This document shows, piece by piece, positions 1 to 5,174 of a DNA stretch of 6,518 nt. The notes beneath the pieces were generated by a model. That model worked only from the letters and a program-made list of their open reading frames with translations, was not told where the DNA came from and made no database searches. The number at the start of each line of letters is the position of its first letter. The stretch's first letter is position 1. Position numbers and translations under genes: made by a program. Source of the DNA: Betaproteobacteria bacterium (lineage in GTDB: Bacteria; Pseudomonadota; Gammaproteobacteria; Burkholderiales; SG8-39). Where the stretch lies: the NCBI GenBank assembly GCA_019237595.1, contig JAFAGU010000076.1:1-6518 (forward strand), written 5' to 3'.

Positions 1-821
1 CCGGCCTTCGGTGCGGGAGATTTTTTTTTGATCTCGCCCGCCCCCTGATCATGGGGGTGGTGAACGTCACGCCCGACTCCTTCTCCGACGGAGGGCGATT
101 CCTGGACGCCGGAGCGGCCGTCGCCCATGCACGGCGACTGGTGGAGGAGGGAGCCGACATCGTCGACCTCGGCGGCGAATCGACGCGGCCCGGCGCCTCG
201 CCGGTGTCGGCCGACGAGGAGCTGGAGCGCATCCTTCCGGTCCTTCGGTCGCTTTCCGACGTCCCCGTTTCGGTCGACACGCGGAAGACCGAGGTCATGA
301 AGGCGGCGCTTGCGGCCGGCGCGTCGATGATCAACGACGTCGAGGCGCTCGGGGAGCCGGGCGCGCTTGACGCGATCGCGAGCGCCGACTGCGCCGTCTG
401 CCTCATGCACAAGAAGGGCGATCCGGCGACGATGCAACAGGCGCCGCATTACGATGACGTGCTCGCCGAGGTTCGCGGCTATCTCGAAGAACGCATCGTG
501 GCGTCGGAAAAAGCGGGAATCGCGCGCGAGCGCATCGTGATCGACCCGGGCTTCGGGTTCGGGAAGGCGCTCGAGCACAACCTGTCCCTCCTCAAGCACC
601 TCCCGAGCCTCGCATCGGCCGGCGTCCCCATCCTCGTCGGCTGGTCGCGCAAGTCCTCGCTTGGCCGCATCACTGCGCGCGGGGCGGACGAGCGCCTGCC
701 TGCGAGCCTCGCCATGGCTTTGCTATCGCTCATAGGCGGCGCGACAATATTGCGCGTGCACGACGTGCGCGAGACGCGCGACGTGGTTTCGGTCTGGCAG
801 GCGTTCAACAATGCCGCGTAA
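1..821 (+). CDS. folP: Dihydropteroate synthase, 5'-truncated by the window edge
   Basis: The enzyme joins 6-hydroxymethyl-dihydropterin pyrophosphate to p-aminobenzoate to make dihydropteroate in cytosolic folate synthesis; it is the sulfonamide target. The frame is open from base 3 to the TAA at 819-821, giving 272 codons against about 282 residues in E. coli. Numbering from base 3, the family motifs appear in order: NVTPDSFSDGG (21-31), GGESTRPG (57-64), SVDTRK (90-95), ND (111-112), DPGFGFGK (181-188), SRKS (215-218) and RVHD (251-254), so the TIM-barrel active site looks intact. The ATG at 51 is not the real start. The 16 codons before it read CGRF...DLARPLI, which matches the usual N-terminus, and no start codon occurs in frame within bases 1-50, so the start lies just left of the window. 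The last 11 bases overlap glmM, implying one transcript. Recognition is confident; only the N-terminus is missing. Confidence 0.96.
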   Translation, partial: GLRCGRFFFDLARPLIMGVVNVTPDSFSDGGRFLDAGAAVAHARRLVEEGADIVDLGGESTRPGASPVSADEELERILPVLRSLSDVPVSVDTRKTEVMKAALAAGASMINDVEALGEPGALDAIASADCAVCLMHKKGDPATMQQAPHYDDVLAEVRGYLEERIVASEKAGIARERIVIDPGFGFGKALEHNLSLLKHLPSLASAGVPILVGWSRKSSLGRITARGADERLPASLAMALLSLIGGATILRVHDVRETRDVVSVWQAFNNAA

Positions 822-2148
822 GCACTTCGGAACGGATGGCGTGAGGGGCACCGTCGGGGAGAGCCCGATGACGCCCGAGTTCGTCCTGCGCCTGGGCTAC
901 GCCGCGGGCAAGGTCCTGGCGAAAAACGCCGCCCACCCGGCGGTCCTGATCGGCAAGGACACCCGCATCTCGGGCTACATGATCGAGGCGGCGCTGGAGG
1001 CCGGGTTCTCGGCCGCCGGCGTCGACGTCCACATGTCCGGGCCGCTGCCCACGCCGGCGGTGGCCTACCTCACGCGCGCGCTTCGGCTTTCCGCCGGCGT
1101 CGTGATCAGCGCTTCGCACAATCCCTACCCGGACAACGGCATCAAGTTCTTCTCGGGGGACGGATTCAAGCTGCCCGACCGCATCGAGGCCGAGATCGAG
1201 GCGGAGATGGAGCGCCCCATGGGCTGCAACGAGGCCGGCAAGCTCGGCCGCGTCTGGCGCGTGGACGACGCGGGCGGCCGCTATATCGAATTCTGCAAGT
1301 CCACGTTTCCGGGCGAGCTCGACCTCAAGGGGCTGAAGATCGTCGTCGACTGCGCGCACGGCGCCGCTTATCACGTCGCCCCGCATGTCTTCCACGAGCT
1401 CGGCGCCGAAGTGGCGGCGATCGGCGTCAAGCCCGACGGCTTCAACATCAACGACGGCTTCGGCGCGACGGCGCCGGAGGCGTTGAAGAAAGAGGTGGCC
1501 GAGCGCAAGGCGGACCTCGGGATCGCTGTGGACGGCGACGGCGACCGCGTCCTCATGGTCGATGAGTCCGGCCGAGTGTTCGACGGTGACGAGCTTCTCT
1601 ACGCGATCGTCCGTCACCGGGCCGGCAAGGAGCCGGTGAAGGGCGTCGCGGGAACGCTGATGACGAACCTCGCCTTCGAAAAAGCGCTCGGCCGGCTCGG
1701 GATCCCGTTCGCGCGCGCGAAGGTCGGGGACCGCTACGTGCTCGAGCTCATGCGCGAGAAGGGCTGGCAGCTCGGCGGCGAGAACTCCGGCCATCTCATC
1801 TGCCTCGACCAGCACACCACGGGCGACGGCACCGTCTCCGCGCTCCAGGTACTGAAGGCGATTCGCGAATCAGGGCGCAAGCTCGCGCAGCTCACCGACG
1901 ATCTCGTGATGTACCCGCAGGTGCTCGTCAACGTCGCCGTGCCGCGGGGCTTCGACTGGCAGAAGAGCCGCTCGATCGCGAGTGCTCAGGCCGCCGCGGA
2001 GACCGCGCTCGATGGGCGCGGGCGCGTATTGCTTCGCCCATCGGGAACCGAGCCCGTGCTGCGCGTGATGGTGGAAGGGGAGCCGCGCGAGGCGATCGAG
2101 TCCGCGGCGAGCGCCATCGCCGAGGCCGTCCGCGCCGCCGCAAGATAA
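811..2148 (+). CDS. glmM: Phosphoglucosamine mutase
   Basis: GlmM converts glucosamine-6-phosphate to glucosamine-1-phosphate, the step before GlmU in UDP-N-acetylglucosamine synthesis for peptidoglycan and lipopolysaccharide; it acts in the cytosol. The 445 residues equal the length of E. coli GlmM. Visible parts of the alpha-D-phosphohexomutase fold are the N-terminal FGTDGVRG (6-13), the catalytic phosphoserine loop SASHNP with Ser102, the Mg-binding DGDGDR (Asp241, Asp243, Asp245), the sugar-binding GGENSGH (322-328) and the phosphate-binding RPSGTEP (409-415). The ATG at 811 lies inside the folP 3' end in another frame, 11 bases before the end of the folP stop, and only a weak GCAGG (797-801) precedes it, so translation is probably coupled to folP. 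The folP-glmM pairing is common in proteobacteria. No frameshift or lost active-site residue is seen. Confidence 0.97.
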   Translation: MPRKHFGTDGVRGTVGESPMTPEFVLRLGYAAGKVLAKNAAHPAVLIGKDTRISGYMIEAALEAGFSAAGVDVHMSGPLPTPAVAYLTRALRLSAGVVISASHNPYPDNGIKFFSGDGFKLPDRIEAEIEAEMERPMGCNEAGKLGRVWRVDDAGGRYIEFCKSTFPGELDLKGLKIVVDCAHGAAYHVAPHVFHELGAEVAAIGVKPDGFNINDGFGATAPEALKKEVAERKADLGIAVDGDGDRVLMVDESGRVFDGDELLYAIVRHRAGKEPVKGVAGTLMTNLAFEKALGRLGIPFARAKVGDRYVLELMREKGWQLGGENSGHLICLDQHTTGDGTVSALQVLKAIRESGRKLAQLTDDLVMYPQVLVNVAVPRGFDWQKSRSIASAQAAAETALDGRGRVLLRPSGTEPVLRVMVEGEPREAIESAASAIAEAVRAAAR

Positions 2149-2174
2149 GCCGGGTTACCGCAGGAGCCGCACGA

Positions 2175-2230
2175 TGGGGATGCCGACCCCGGCGCGCTAT
2201 CGGCGCGCGCTCGGCGATCGGGCATGCCCA
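2175..2230. other. GC-rich imperfect inverted repeat downstream of glmM
   Basis: Bases 2175-2184 can pair with 2221-2230 at nine of ten positions, the exception being a G·G mismatch. Inside lies a second hairpin, GCGCGC at 2192-2197 with GCGCGC at 2203-2208 around a five-base loop. The right arm also contains a perfect 10-base palindrome, GGGCATGCCC (2220-2229). No T-run follows, so this is not a standard intrinsic terminator. It may stabilise the 3' end of the folP-glmM mRNA, help a Rho-dependent stop, or be a copy of a dispersed palindromic repeat; the sequence alone does not decide. Confidence 0.5.
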
Positions 2231-2292
2231 CAGTGCTGGGGCCGACTATAGGGTTCGCTCGTGACAGTCTCGATACGCTGGCGCTCCCCATT

Positions 2293-2320
2293 CGGGCTGT
2301 CTGCGCGCGGCGGCAGCCCG
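2293..2320. other. Perfect 7-bp inverted repeat in the glmM-tpiA spacer
   Basis: CGGGCTG (2293-2299) and CAGCCCG (2314-2320) are exact reverse complements around a 14-base GC-rich loop. A further wobble pair and a G-C pair can extend the stem inward. A T-run is absent; only a mixed GTGTCTTCC follows. It lies about 50 bases upstream of the putative tpiA promoter, so it could be a weak or Rho-assisted terminator for the upstream operon or simply a by-product of high GC. Apart from this, the repeat at 2175-2230 and the promoter patch, the 265-base spacer shows no gene. Confidence 0.4.
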
Positions 2321-2365
2321 CGGTGTCTTCCGACCGAATATGGCGCGGCGCAGTAAGTGGGCTAA

Positions 2366-2384
2366 TGCTGTAAAATCTATAGCT
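2366..2384 (+). promoter_or_regulatory. Putative -10 region of a tpiA-secG promoter
   Basis: An AT-rich island (about 2362-2388) stands out in a GC-rich background. It holds TAAAAT (2371-2376), five of six matches to the sigma-70 -10 box, with a TG-rich stretch (TGCTG) just before it. Initiation would fall near 2383, giving a leader of about 25-30 bases that carries the GGAG at 2396-2399. No good -35 hexamer is seen 16-18 bases upstream, so the call rests on the -10 match, base composition and position. Confidence 0.4.
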
Positions 2385-2395
2385 TTTCTGGCCCC

Positions 2396-2399
2396 GGAG
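2396..2399 (+). promoter_or_regulatory. Shine-Dalgarno GGAG that bears on the tpiA start
   Basis: GGAG lies 8 bases before a TTG (2408) and 14 bases before the ATG (2414), both in the tpiA frame. Spacing favours the TTG, whereas protein conservation and codon preference favour the ATG, so this site is what makes the tpiA start ambiguous by two codons. Confidence 0.5.
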
Positions 2400-2413
2400 C
2401 ACGGTTCTTGACG

Positions 2414-3178
2414 ATGCGCAAGCGGCTCGTTGCCGGCAACTGGAAAATGCACGGCAACCGCGGCTCCAACCGGGCGCTACTCGAGGCGGTGGTTCGCGGT
2501 CTTGCCGGCCTGGCGGGGGTCGATGCGGCGGTGTGCGTGCCCTTTCCCTACCTTGGCGAAGTGGCCGAGCAGCTGAAGGGCACGGCGCTCGCATGGGGCG
2601 CGCAGAACGTGAGCGAGTTCCAGCGGGGCGCGTATACCGGCGAAGTGTCGGGCGCCATGCTGGCGGAGTTCGGATGCCGGTACGTGATCGTCGGGCACTC
2701 GGAGCGTCGCCAGCTGCACGGCGAGCGCGACGAGCAGGTAGCGGCGAAGTTCGCCGCTGCGCTGGAGGCGAAGCTCGTGCCGATCCTGTGCGTGGGCGAG
2801 ACGCTCGCCGAGCGTGAAGCGGGGAGGACGCAGGAAGTGGTGGGTCGGCAGCTGGACGAGGTACTGACGGTAGTGGGACTCGAGCCTTTCGCGCGGGCCG
2901 TAGTGGCCTACGAGCCGGTGTGGGCGATCGGCACGGGACGCACCGCGACGCCGCAGCAGGCGCAGGACGTGCATGCGTTCCTGCGGCGCAAGGTGAGGAC
3001 CGAGACGACCATTTTGTACGGCGGGAGCGTGAAGGCGGACAACGCGGCAGCGATCTTTTCGATGCCCGACATCGACGGCGGGCTGATCGGGGGCGCGTCG
3101 CTGGTGGCGCAGGACTTCCTCGCCATCGTGAGGGCCGCGGCGGCGCCGGCGGCGAAGATGAACGCCACGGCCGCGTAG
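2414..3178 (+). CDS. tpiA: Triosephosphate isomerase
   Basis: TpiA interconverts dihydroxyacetone phosphate and glyceraldehyde-3-phosphate in glycolysis and gluconeogenesis, as a cytosolic dimer. From the ATG at 2414 it has 254 residues. The catalytic set is complete: GNWKM with Asn9 and Lys11, GHSERR with His95, and AYEPVWAIGTG with Glu167 and flexible loop 6; YGGSV and the late GGAS bind phosphate. The segment between VHAFLR and YGGSV is about seven residues shorter than in E. coli, and an Ala-rich tail ends the protein. A TTG at 2408 (two codons longer) has better Shine-Dalgarno spacing; the ATG is chosen because family members begin close to MRKxLVxGNWKM. Codon use differs from the neighbours: by hand count Val is GTG 19, GTA 4, GTT 2, GTC 2. 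secG follows 27 bases after the stop, so the two are probably co-transcribed. Confidence 0.95.
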   Translation: MRKRLVAGNWKMHGNRGSNRALLEAVVRGLAGLAGVDAAVCVPFPYLGEVAEQLKGTALAWGAQNVSEFQRGAYTGEVSGAMLAEFGCRYVIVGHSERRQLHGERDEQVAAKFAAALEAKLVPILCVGETLAEREAGRTQEVVGRQLDEVLTVVGLEPFARAVVAYEPVWAIGTGRTATPQQAQDVHAFLRRKVRTETTILYGGSVKADNAAAIFSMPDIDGGLIGGASLVAQDFLAIVRAAAAPAAKMNATAA

Positions 3179-3205
3179 CGGCGAAGAGCGGAGACGATCG
3201 AATTC

Positions 3206-3613
3206 ATGGCAATCTGGACGAACATCATCATCGTGGTTCACGTGCTGGTCGCGCTCGCGATCATCGGCCTCGTGCTCCTGCAGCACGGCAAGGGCGCCGA
3301 CATGGGCTCGGGCTTCGGCGGCGGCGCCTCCTCGAGCCTCTTCGGCGCGACCGGATCGGCGAACTTCCTTTCGCGCACGACCGCGGTCCTCGCGACGGTG
3401 TTTTTCCTCCTGAGCCTCGCGCTCGCCTACATTGCGAGCACGGCGCCGCGCGAGTCGGGGAGCGTGGTCGATCGTGCCGCGGCGCGCGCGCAAAAGAAAG
3501 AGGTCGAGCAGAACGCTTCGCCGTCTCAGGACAAGCCCGCGCCCTCTGCGGCCGAGGCGGGCAAGGCCGCGCCGCCGGCGCAGGCGCCGAAGGACAAGAA
3601 TGTTCCGCAATGA
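3206..3613 (+). CDS. secG: Preprotein translocase subunit SecG
   Basis: SecG is the small inner-membrane subunit that joins SecYE and helps SecA drive proteins through the translocon. The 135 residues show the expected plan: a first membrane helix (about 5-25), a conserved cytoplasmic loop starting LLQHGKGADMGSGFGGG and ending near NFLSR (24-57), a second helix (about 58-79), then a polar Ala/Pro/Lys tail (about 80-135) of low complexity. E. coli SecG is about 110 residues, so the extra length is in this tail, which is usually variable. The ATG at 3206 sits 12 bases after GGAG (3190-3193), a slightly long but usable spacing. Its position between tpiA and tRNA-Leu is the usual one in many beta- and gammaproteobacteria. 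The gene is followed at once by a strong terminator. Confidence 0.95.
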   Translation: MAIWTNIIIVVHVLVALAIIGLVLLQHGKGADMGSGFGGGASSSLFGATGSANFLSRTTAVLATVFFLLSLALAYIASTAPRESGSVVDRAAARAQKKEVEQNASPSQDKPAPSAAEAGKAAPPAQAPKDKNVPQ

Positions 3614-3616
3614 CGA

Positions 3617-3642
3617 GCGGCGCGGGGGCGCCGCGATTTTTT
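3617..3642 (+). terminator. Intrinsic terminator of the tpiA-secG transcript
   Basis: A perfect 7-bp stem, GCGGCGC (3617-3623) with GCGCCGC (3628-3634), closes a GGGG loop and is followed after GA by six T's (3637-3642). It begins three bases after the secG stop (3611-3613). The all-GC stem and T-run make it a textbook Rho-independent terminator. Confidence 0.85.
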
Positions 3643-3646
3643 GGGG

Positions 3647-3652
3647 GATAAT
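3647..3652 (+). promoter_or_regulatory. Putative -10 box for tRNA-Leu and possibly nuo
   Basis: GATAAT matches five of six positions of the sigma-70 -10 consensus and lies ten bases before the tRNA 5' end, so initiation would fall a few bases before the mature tRNA. The region where a -35 box should be is occupied by the secG terminator stem and has no TTGACA-like match, which lowers confidence. Because nuoA follows the tRNA without space for a promoter, this could also be a nuo promoter. Confidence 0.4.
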
Positions 3653-3661
3653 GACTCACTC

Positions 3662-3749
3662 GCCCACGTGGTGAAATTGGTAGACACGCTAGCTTGAGGG
3701 GCTAGTGGCCTAAAAAGCCGTAGCAGTTCGAGTCTGCTCGTGGGCACCA
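3662..3749 (+). tRNA. leuU: tRNA-Leu (anticodon GAG)
   Basis: The 88-base gene folds as a class II tRNA. The acceptor arm is GCCCACG (3662-3668) with CGTGGGC (3739-3745). The anticodon stem is CTAGC (3689-3693) with GCTAG (3701-3705), and the loop TTGAGGG puts GAG at 3696-3698, reading CUC and CUU leucine codons. A long variable arm has GGC (3707-3709) paired to GCC (3717-3719). The T-arm is AGCAG (3722-3726) with CTGCT (3734-3738) around TTCGAGT. The discriminator A (3746) and CCA (3747-3749) are encoded. The D-arm carries TGGTGAAATTGGTAGACAC, typical of leucine tRNAs. All checked stems are fully paired, so it looks functional. The symbol leuU follows E. coli usage for the GAG isoacceptor. 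Confidence 0.97.
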
Positions 3750-3754
3750 GATCT

Positions 3755-4111
3755 ATGCTCGCAGAATACTTTCCCATTCTGCTTTTCATCCTGGTCGGCC
3801 TCGCCGTGGGGGCGGCGCCCATGGTGCTGGGCTGGCTCCTCGCCCCGCACCGCCCGGATCCGGAGAAGCTTTCGCCCTACGAGTGCGGCTTCGAGGCGTT
3901 CGAGGACGCGCGCATGAAGTTCGACGTGCGCTACTACCTCGTCGCCATCCTCTTCATCCTCTTCGACCTGGAGATCGCGTTCCTCTTCCCCTGGGCGACC
4001 GTGATCAGCGACATCGGCATGCCCGGGTTCCTCGCGATGATGCTTTTCCTCGCCATCCTCGTGGTCGGATTCGTCTACGAGTGGATGAAAGGCGCGCTCG
4101 AGTGGGAGTAG
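3755..4111 (+). CDS. nuoA: NADH-quinone oxidoreductase subunit A
   Basis: NuoA is a small membrane-arm subunit of respiratory complex I, at the junction with the peripheral arm near the quinone channel. The 118 residues give three hydrophobic helices (about 5-28, 58-80, 89-110). Between the first two lies the conserved loop with YECGFE (42-47) and FEDARMKFDVRYY, and the second helix carries the family's acidic DLE (71-73). The ATG at 3755 is preferred over an in-frame GTG at 3740: the GTG lies in the tRNA acceptor stem, and MLAEYFPILLF matches the usual NuoA start. Only five bases separate this ATG from the tRNA CCA, and no clear Shine-Dalgarno precedes it, so ribosome binding would use tRNA sequence or work in a near-leaderless way. 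nuoB starts seven bases after the stop. Confidence 0.95.
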   Translation: MLAEYFPILLFILVGLAVGAAPMVLGWLLAPHRPDPEKLSPYECGFEAFEDARMKFDVRYYLVAILFILFDLEIAFLFPWATVISDIGMPGFLAMMLFLAILVVGFVYEWMKGALEWE

Positions 4112-4118
4112 ACCCCGA

Positions 4119-4595
4119 GTGAGCGTCGAAGGCGTCCTCCAGCAGGGCTTCGTCACCGCGAAGCTCGATGCGGTGATCAACTGGACCCGCACCGGGTCCC
4201 TCTGGCCGATGACCTTCGGGCTCGCGTGCTGCGCGGTCGAGATGATGCACGCGGGCGCGGCGCGCTACGACCTCGACCGTTTCGGCGTCGTCTTCCGCCC
4301 GAGCCCCCGCCAGTCCGACGTGATGATCGTCGCCGGGACGCTCTGCAACAAGATGGCGCCCGCGCTGCGGAAGGTCTACGACCAGATGGCCGAGCCGCGC
4401 TGGGTGATCTCCATGGGCTCGTGCGCGAACGGCGGCGGTTATTACCACTATTCCTATTCCGTCGTGCGCGGCTGCGACCGCATCGTGCCGGTCGACATCT
4501 ACGTCCCCGGCTGCCCGCCCACGGCCGAAGCGCTCCTCTACGGCATCGTGCAGCTCCAGAACAAGATCAAGAGAACCAACACCATCGCGCGCTAG
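4119..4595 (+). CDS. nuoB: NADH-quinone oxidoreductase subunit B
   Basis: NuoB holds iron-sulfur cluster N2, which passes electrons to quinone at the base of the peripheral arm of complex I. The 158-residue protein has the four expected cluster ligands, the tandem Cys37-Cys38 (in GLACCAVEMM), Cys102 (MGSCANGGG) and Cys132 (VPGCPP), plus the strongly conserved FRPSPRQSD (59-67). Length and sequence are typical of proteobacterial NuoB. The start is a GTG at 4119, ten bases after GGAG (4105-4108), which lies over the end of nuoA; the N-terminus MSVEGVL agrees with relatives, and no ATG lies nearby in frame. The nuoC ATG follows the TAG stop with no gap. Confidence 0.97.
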   Translation: MSVEGVLQQGFVTAKLDAVINWTRTGSLWPMTFGLACCAVEMMHAGAARYDLDRFGVVFRPSPRQSDVMIVAGTLCNKMAPALRKVYDQMAEPRWVISMGSCANGGGYYHYSYSVVRGCDRIVPVDIYVPGCPPTAEALLYGIVQLQNKIKRTNTIAR

Positions 4596-5174
4596 ATGAC
4601 GCCAAGACTGCAAAAGCTCTTCGATCTCCTCGCCGAGTTCAGCCCCAGGGAGCGGCTGAACGAGATCACGATCGAGGTCGAGGCTTCGAAGTGCAGGGAC
4701 GCGTGTGAAAGGCTGAAGGCGGCTCCTTTCGGGTTCGAGGAGCTGATCGACCTTTGCGGCGTGGACTACGCGTCGTATGGCGACGCGCCTCGCGAAGGCC
4801 GGCGCTTTGCGGCGGTCGCGCACCTTCTGTCCGTGACGAACAACTGGCGCCTTCGGGTGCGTACCTTCTGTCCCGACGACGCCTTTCCGGTCGTGCCTTC
4901 CCTCATCGAAGTCTGGCCTTCGGCGAACTGGTACGAGCGCGAGGCGTTCGACCTCTTCGGGATCATGTTCGAGGGCCACCCGGACCTGCGGCGCATCCTC
5001 ACCGACTACGGCTTCGTCGGCCATCCCTTCCGCAAGGACTTCCCGCTGAGTGGCTACGTGGAGATGCGCTACGACCCTGAGCAGAAGCGCATCATCTACC
5101 AGCCCGTGACCATCGATCCGCGTGAAGTCACGCCGCGGATCGTGCGCGAAGAGCACTACGCCGAAGAAAAATAA
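4596..5174 (+). CDS. nuoC: NADH-quinone oxidoreductase subunit C
   Basis: NuoC is the 30-kDa-type peripheral-arm subunit of complex I that packs against NuoD and NuoB; it binds no cofactor. The 192 residues end in the family signature region: NWYEREAFDLFGIMFEGHPD (111-130), RRIL, and GHPFRKDFPLSGYVEMRYD (142-160). It is a separate gene, unlike the fused NuoCD of E. coli. Its ATG abuts the nuoB stop directly and there is no evident Shine-Dalgarno just upstream, which suggests translation by ribosomes that have finished nuoB. The TAA stop shares its last base with the nuoD ATG. The N-terminal third is less conserved in the family and cannot be checked closely by eye. Confidence 0.95.
   Translation: MTPRLQKLFDLLAEFSPRERLNEITIEVEASKCRDACERLKAAPFGFEELIDLCGVDYASYGDAPREGRRFAAVAHLLSVTNNWRLRVRTFCPDDAFPVVPSLIEVWPSANWYEREAFDLFGIMFEGHPDLRRILTDYGFVGHPFRKDFPLSGYVEMRYDPEQKRIIYQPVTIDPREVTPRIVREEHYAEEK

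Noticed and set aside
51..53. ATG as the folP start
   Set aside because: The open frame and family-like residues (CGRF...DLARPLI) continue upstream to the window edge, so this Met is internal and equivalent to E. coli Met18.
805..1815. 336-codon open frame on the minus strand opposite glmM
   Set aside because: It is fully antisense to a gene with all its catalytic motifs, and its His/Arg/Asp-rich translation resembles no family. Long antisense frames are expected where GC-rich third positions remove stop codons.
2261..2276. GTGACA as a -35 box in the spacer
   Set aside because: No -10-like hexamer lies 16-18 bases downstream, where the sequence is CTCCCC-like.
2149..2413. A small RNA gene or riboswitch in the glmM-tpiA spacer
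   Set aside because: The hairpins are present, but there is no paired promoter and T-run terminator and no recognisable riboswitch core, so no RNA gene can be supported.
2246..2452. 68-codon minus-strand frame in the glmM-tpiA spacer
   Set aside because: It overlaps the tpiA start and promoter patch, has no ribosome site, and its translation shows no recognisable feature.
2477..3610. 377-codon minus-strand frame opposite tpiA and secG
   Set aside because: The translation is Arg-rich and repetitive, typical of antisense GC-rich DNA, and it overlaps two well-identified genes.
2920..3651. 243-codon plus-strand frame across the tpiA end and secG
   Set aside because: It is out of frame with both genes, the translation is Arg/Gly-rich without motifs, and it runs through the intrinsic terminator.
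3740..3742. GTG as the nuoA start
   Set aside because: It lies in the tRNA acceptor stem and would add five residues not typical of NuoA; the ATG at 3755 fits the family.
4005..5156. 383-codon minus-strand frame opposite nuoA, nuoB and nuoC
   Set aside because: It spans three confident genes and their junctions, and its product looks like a reverse-complement artefact. Its end-to-end position with the frame at 5156-6361 is coincidence.
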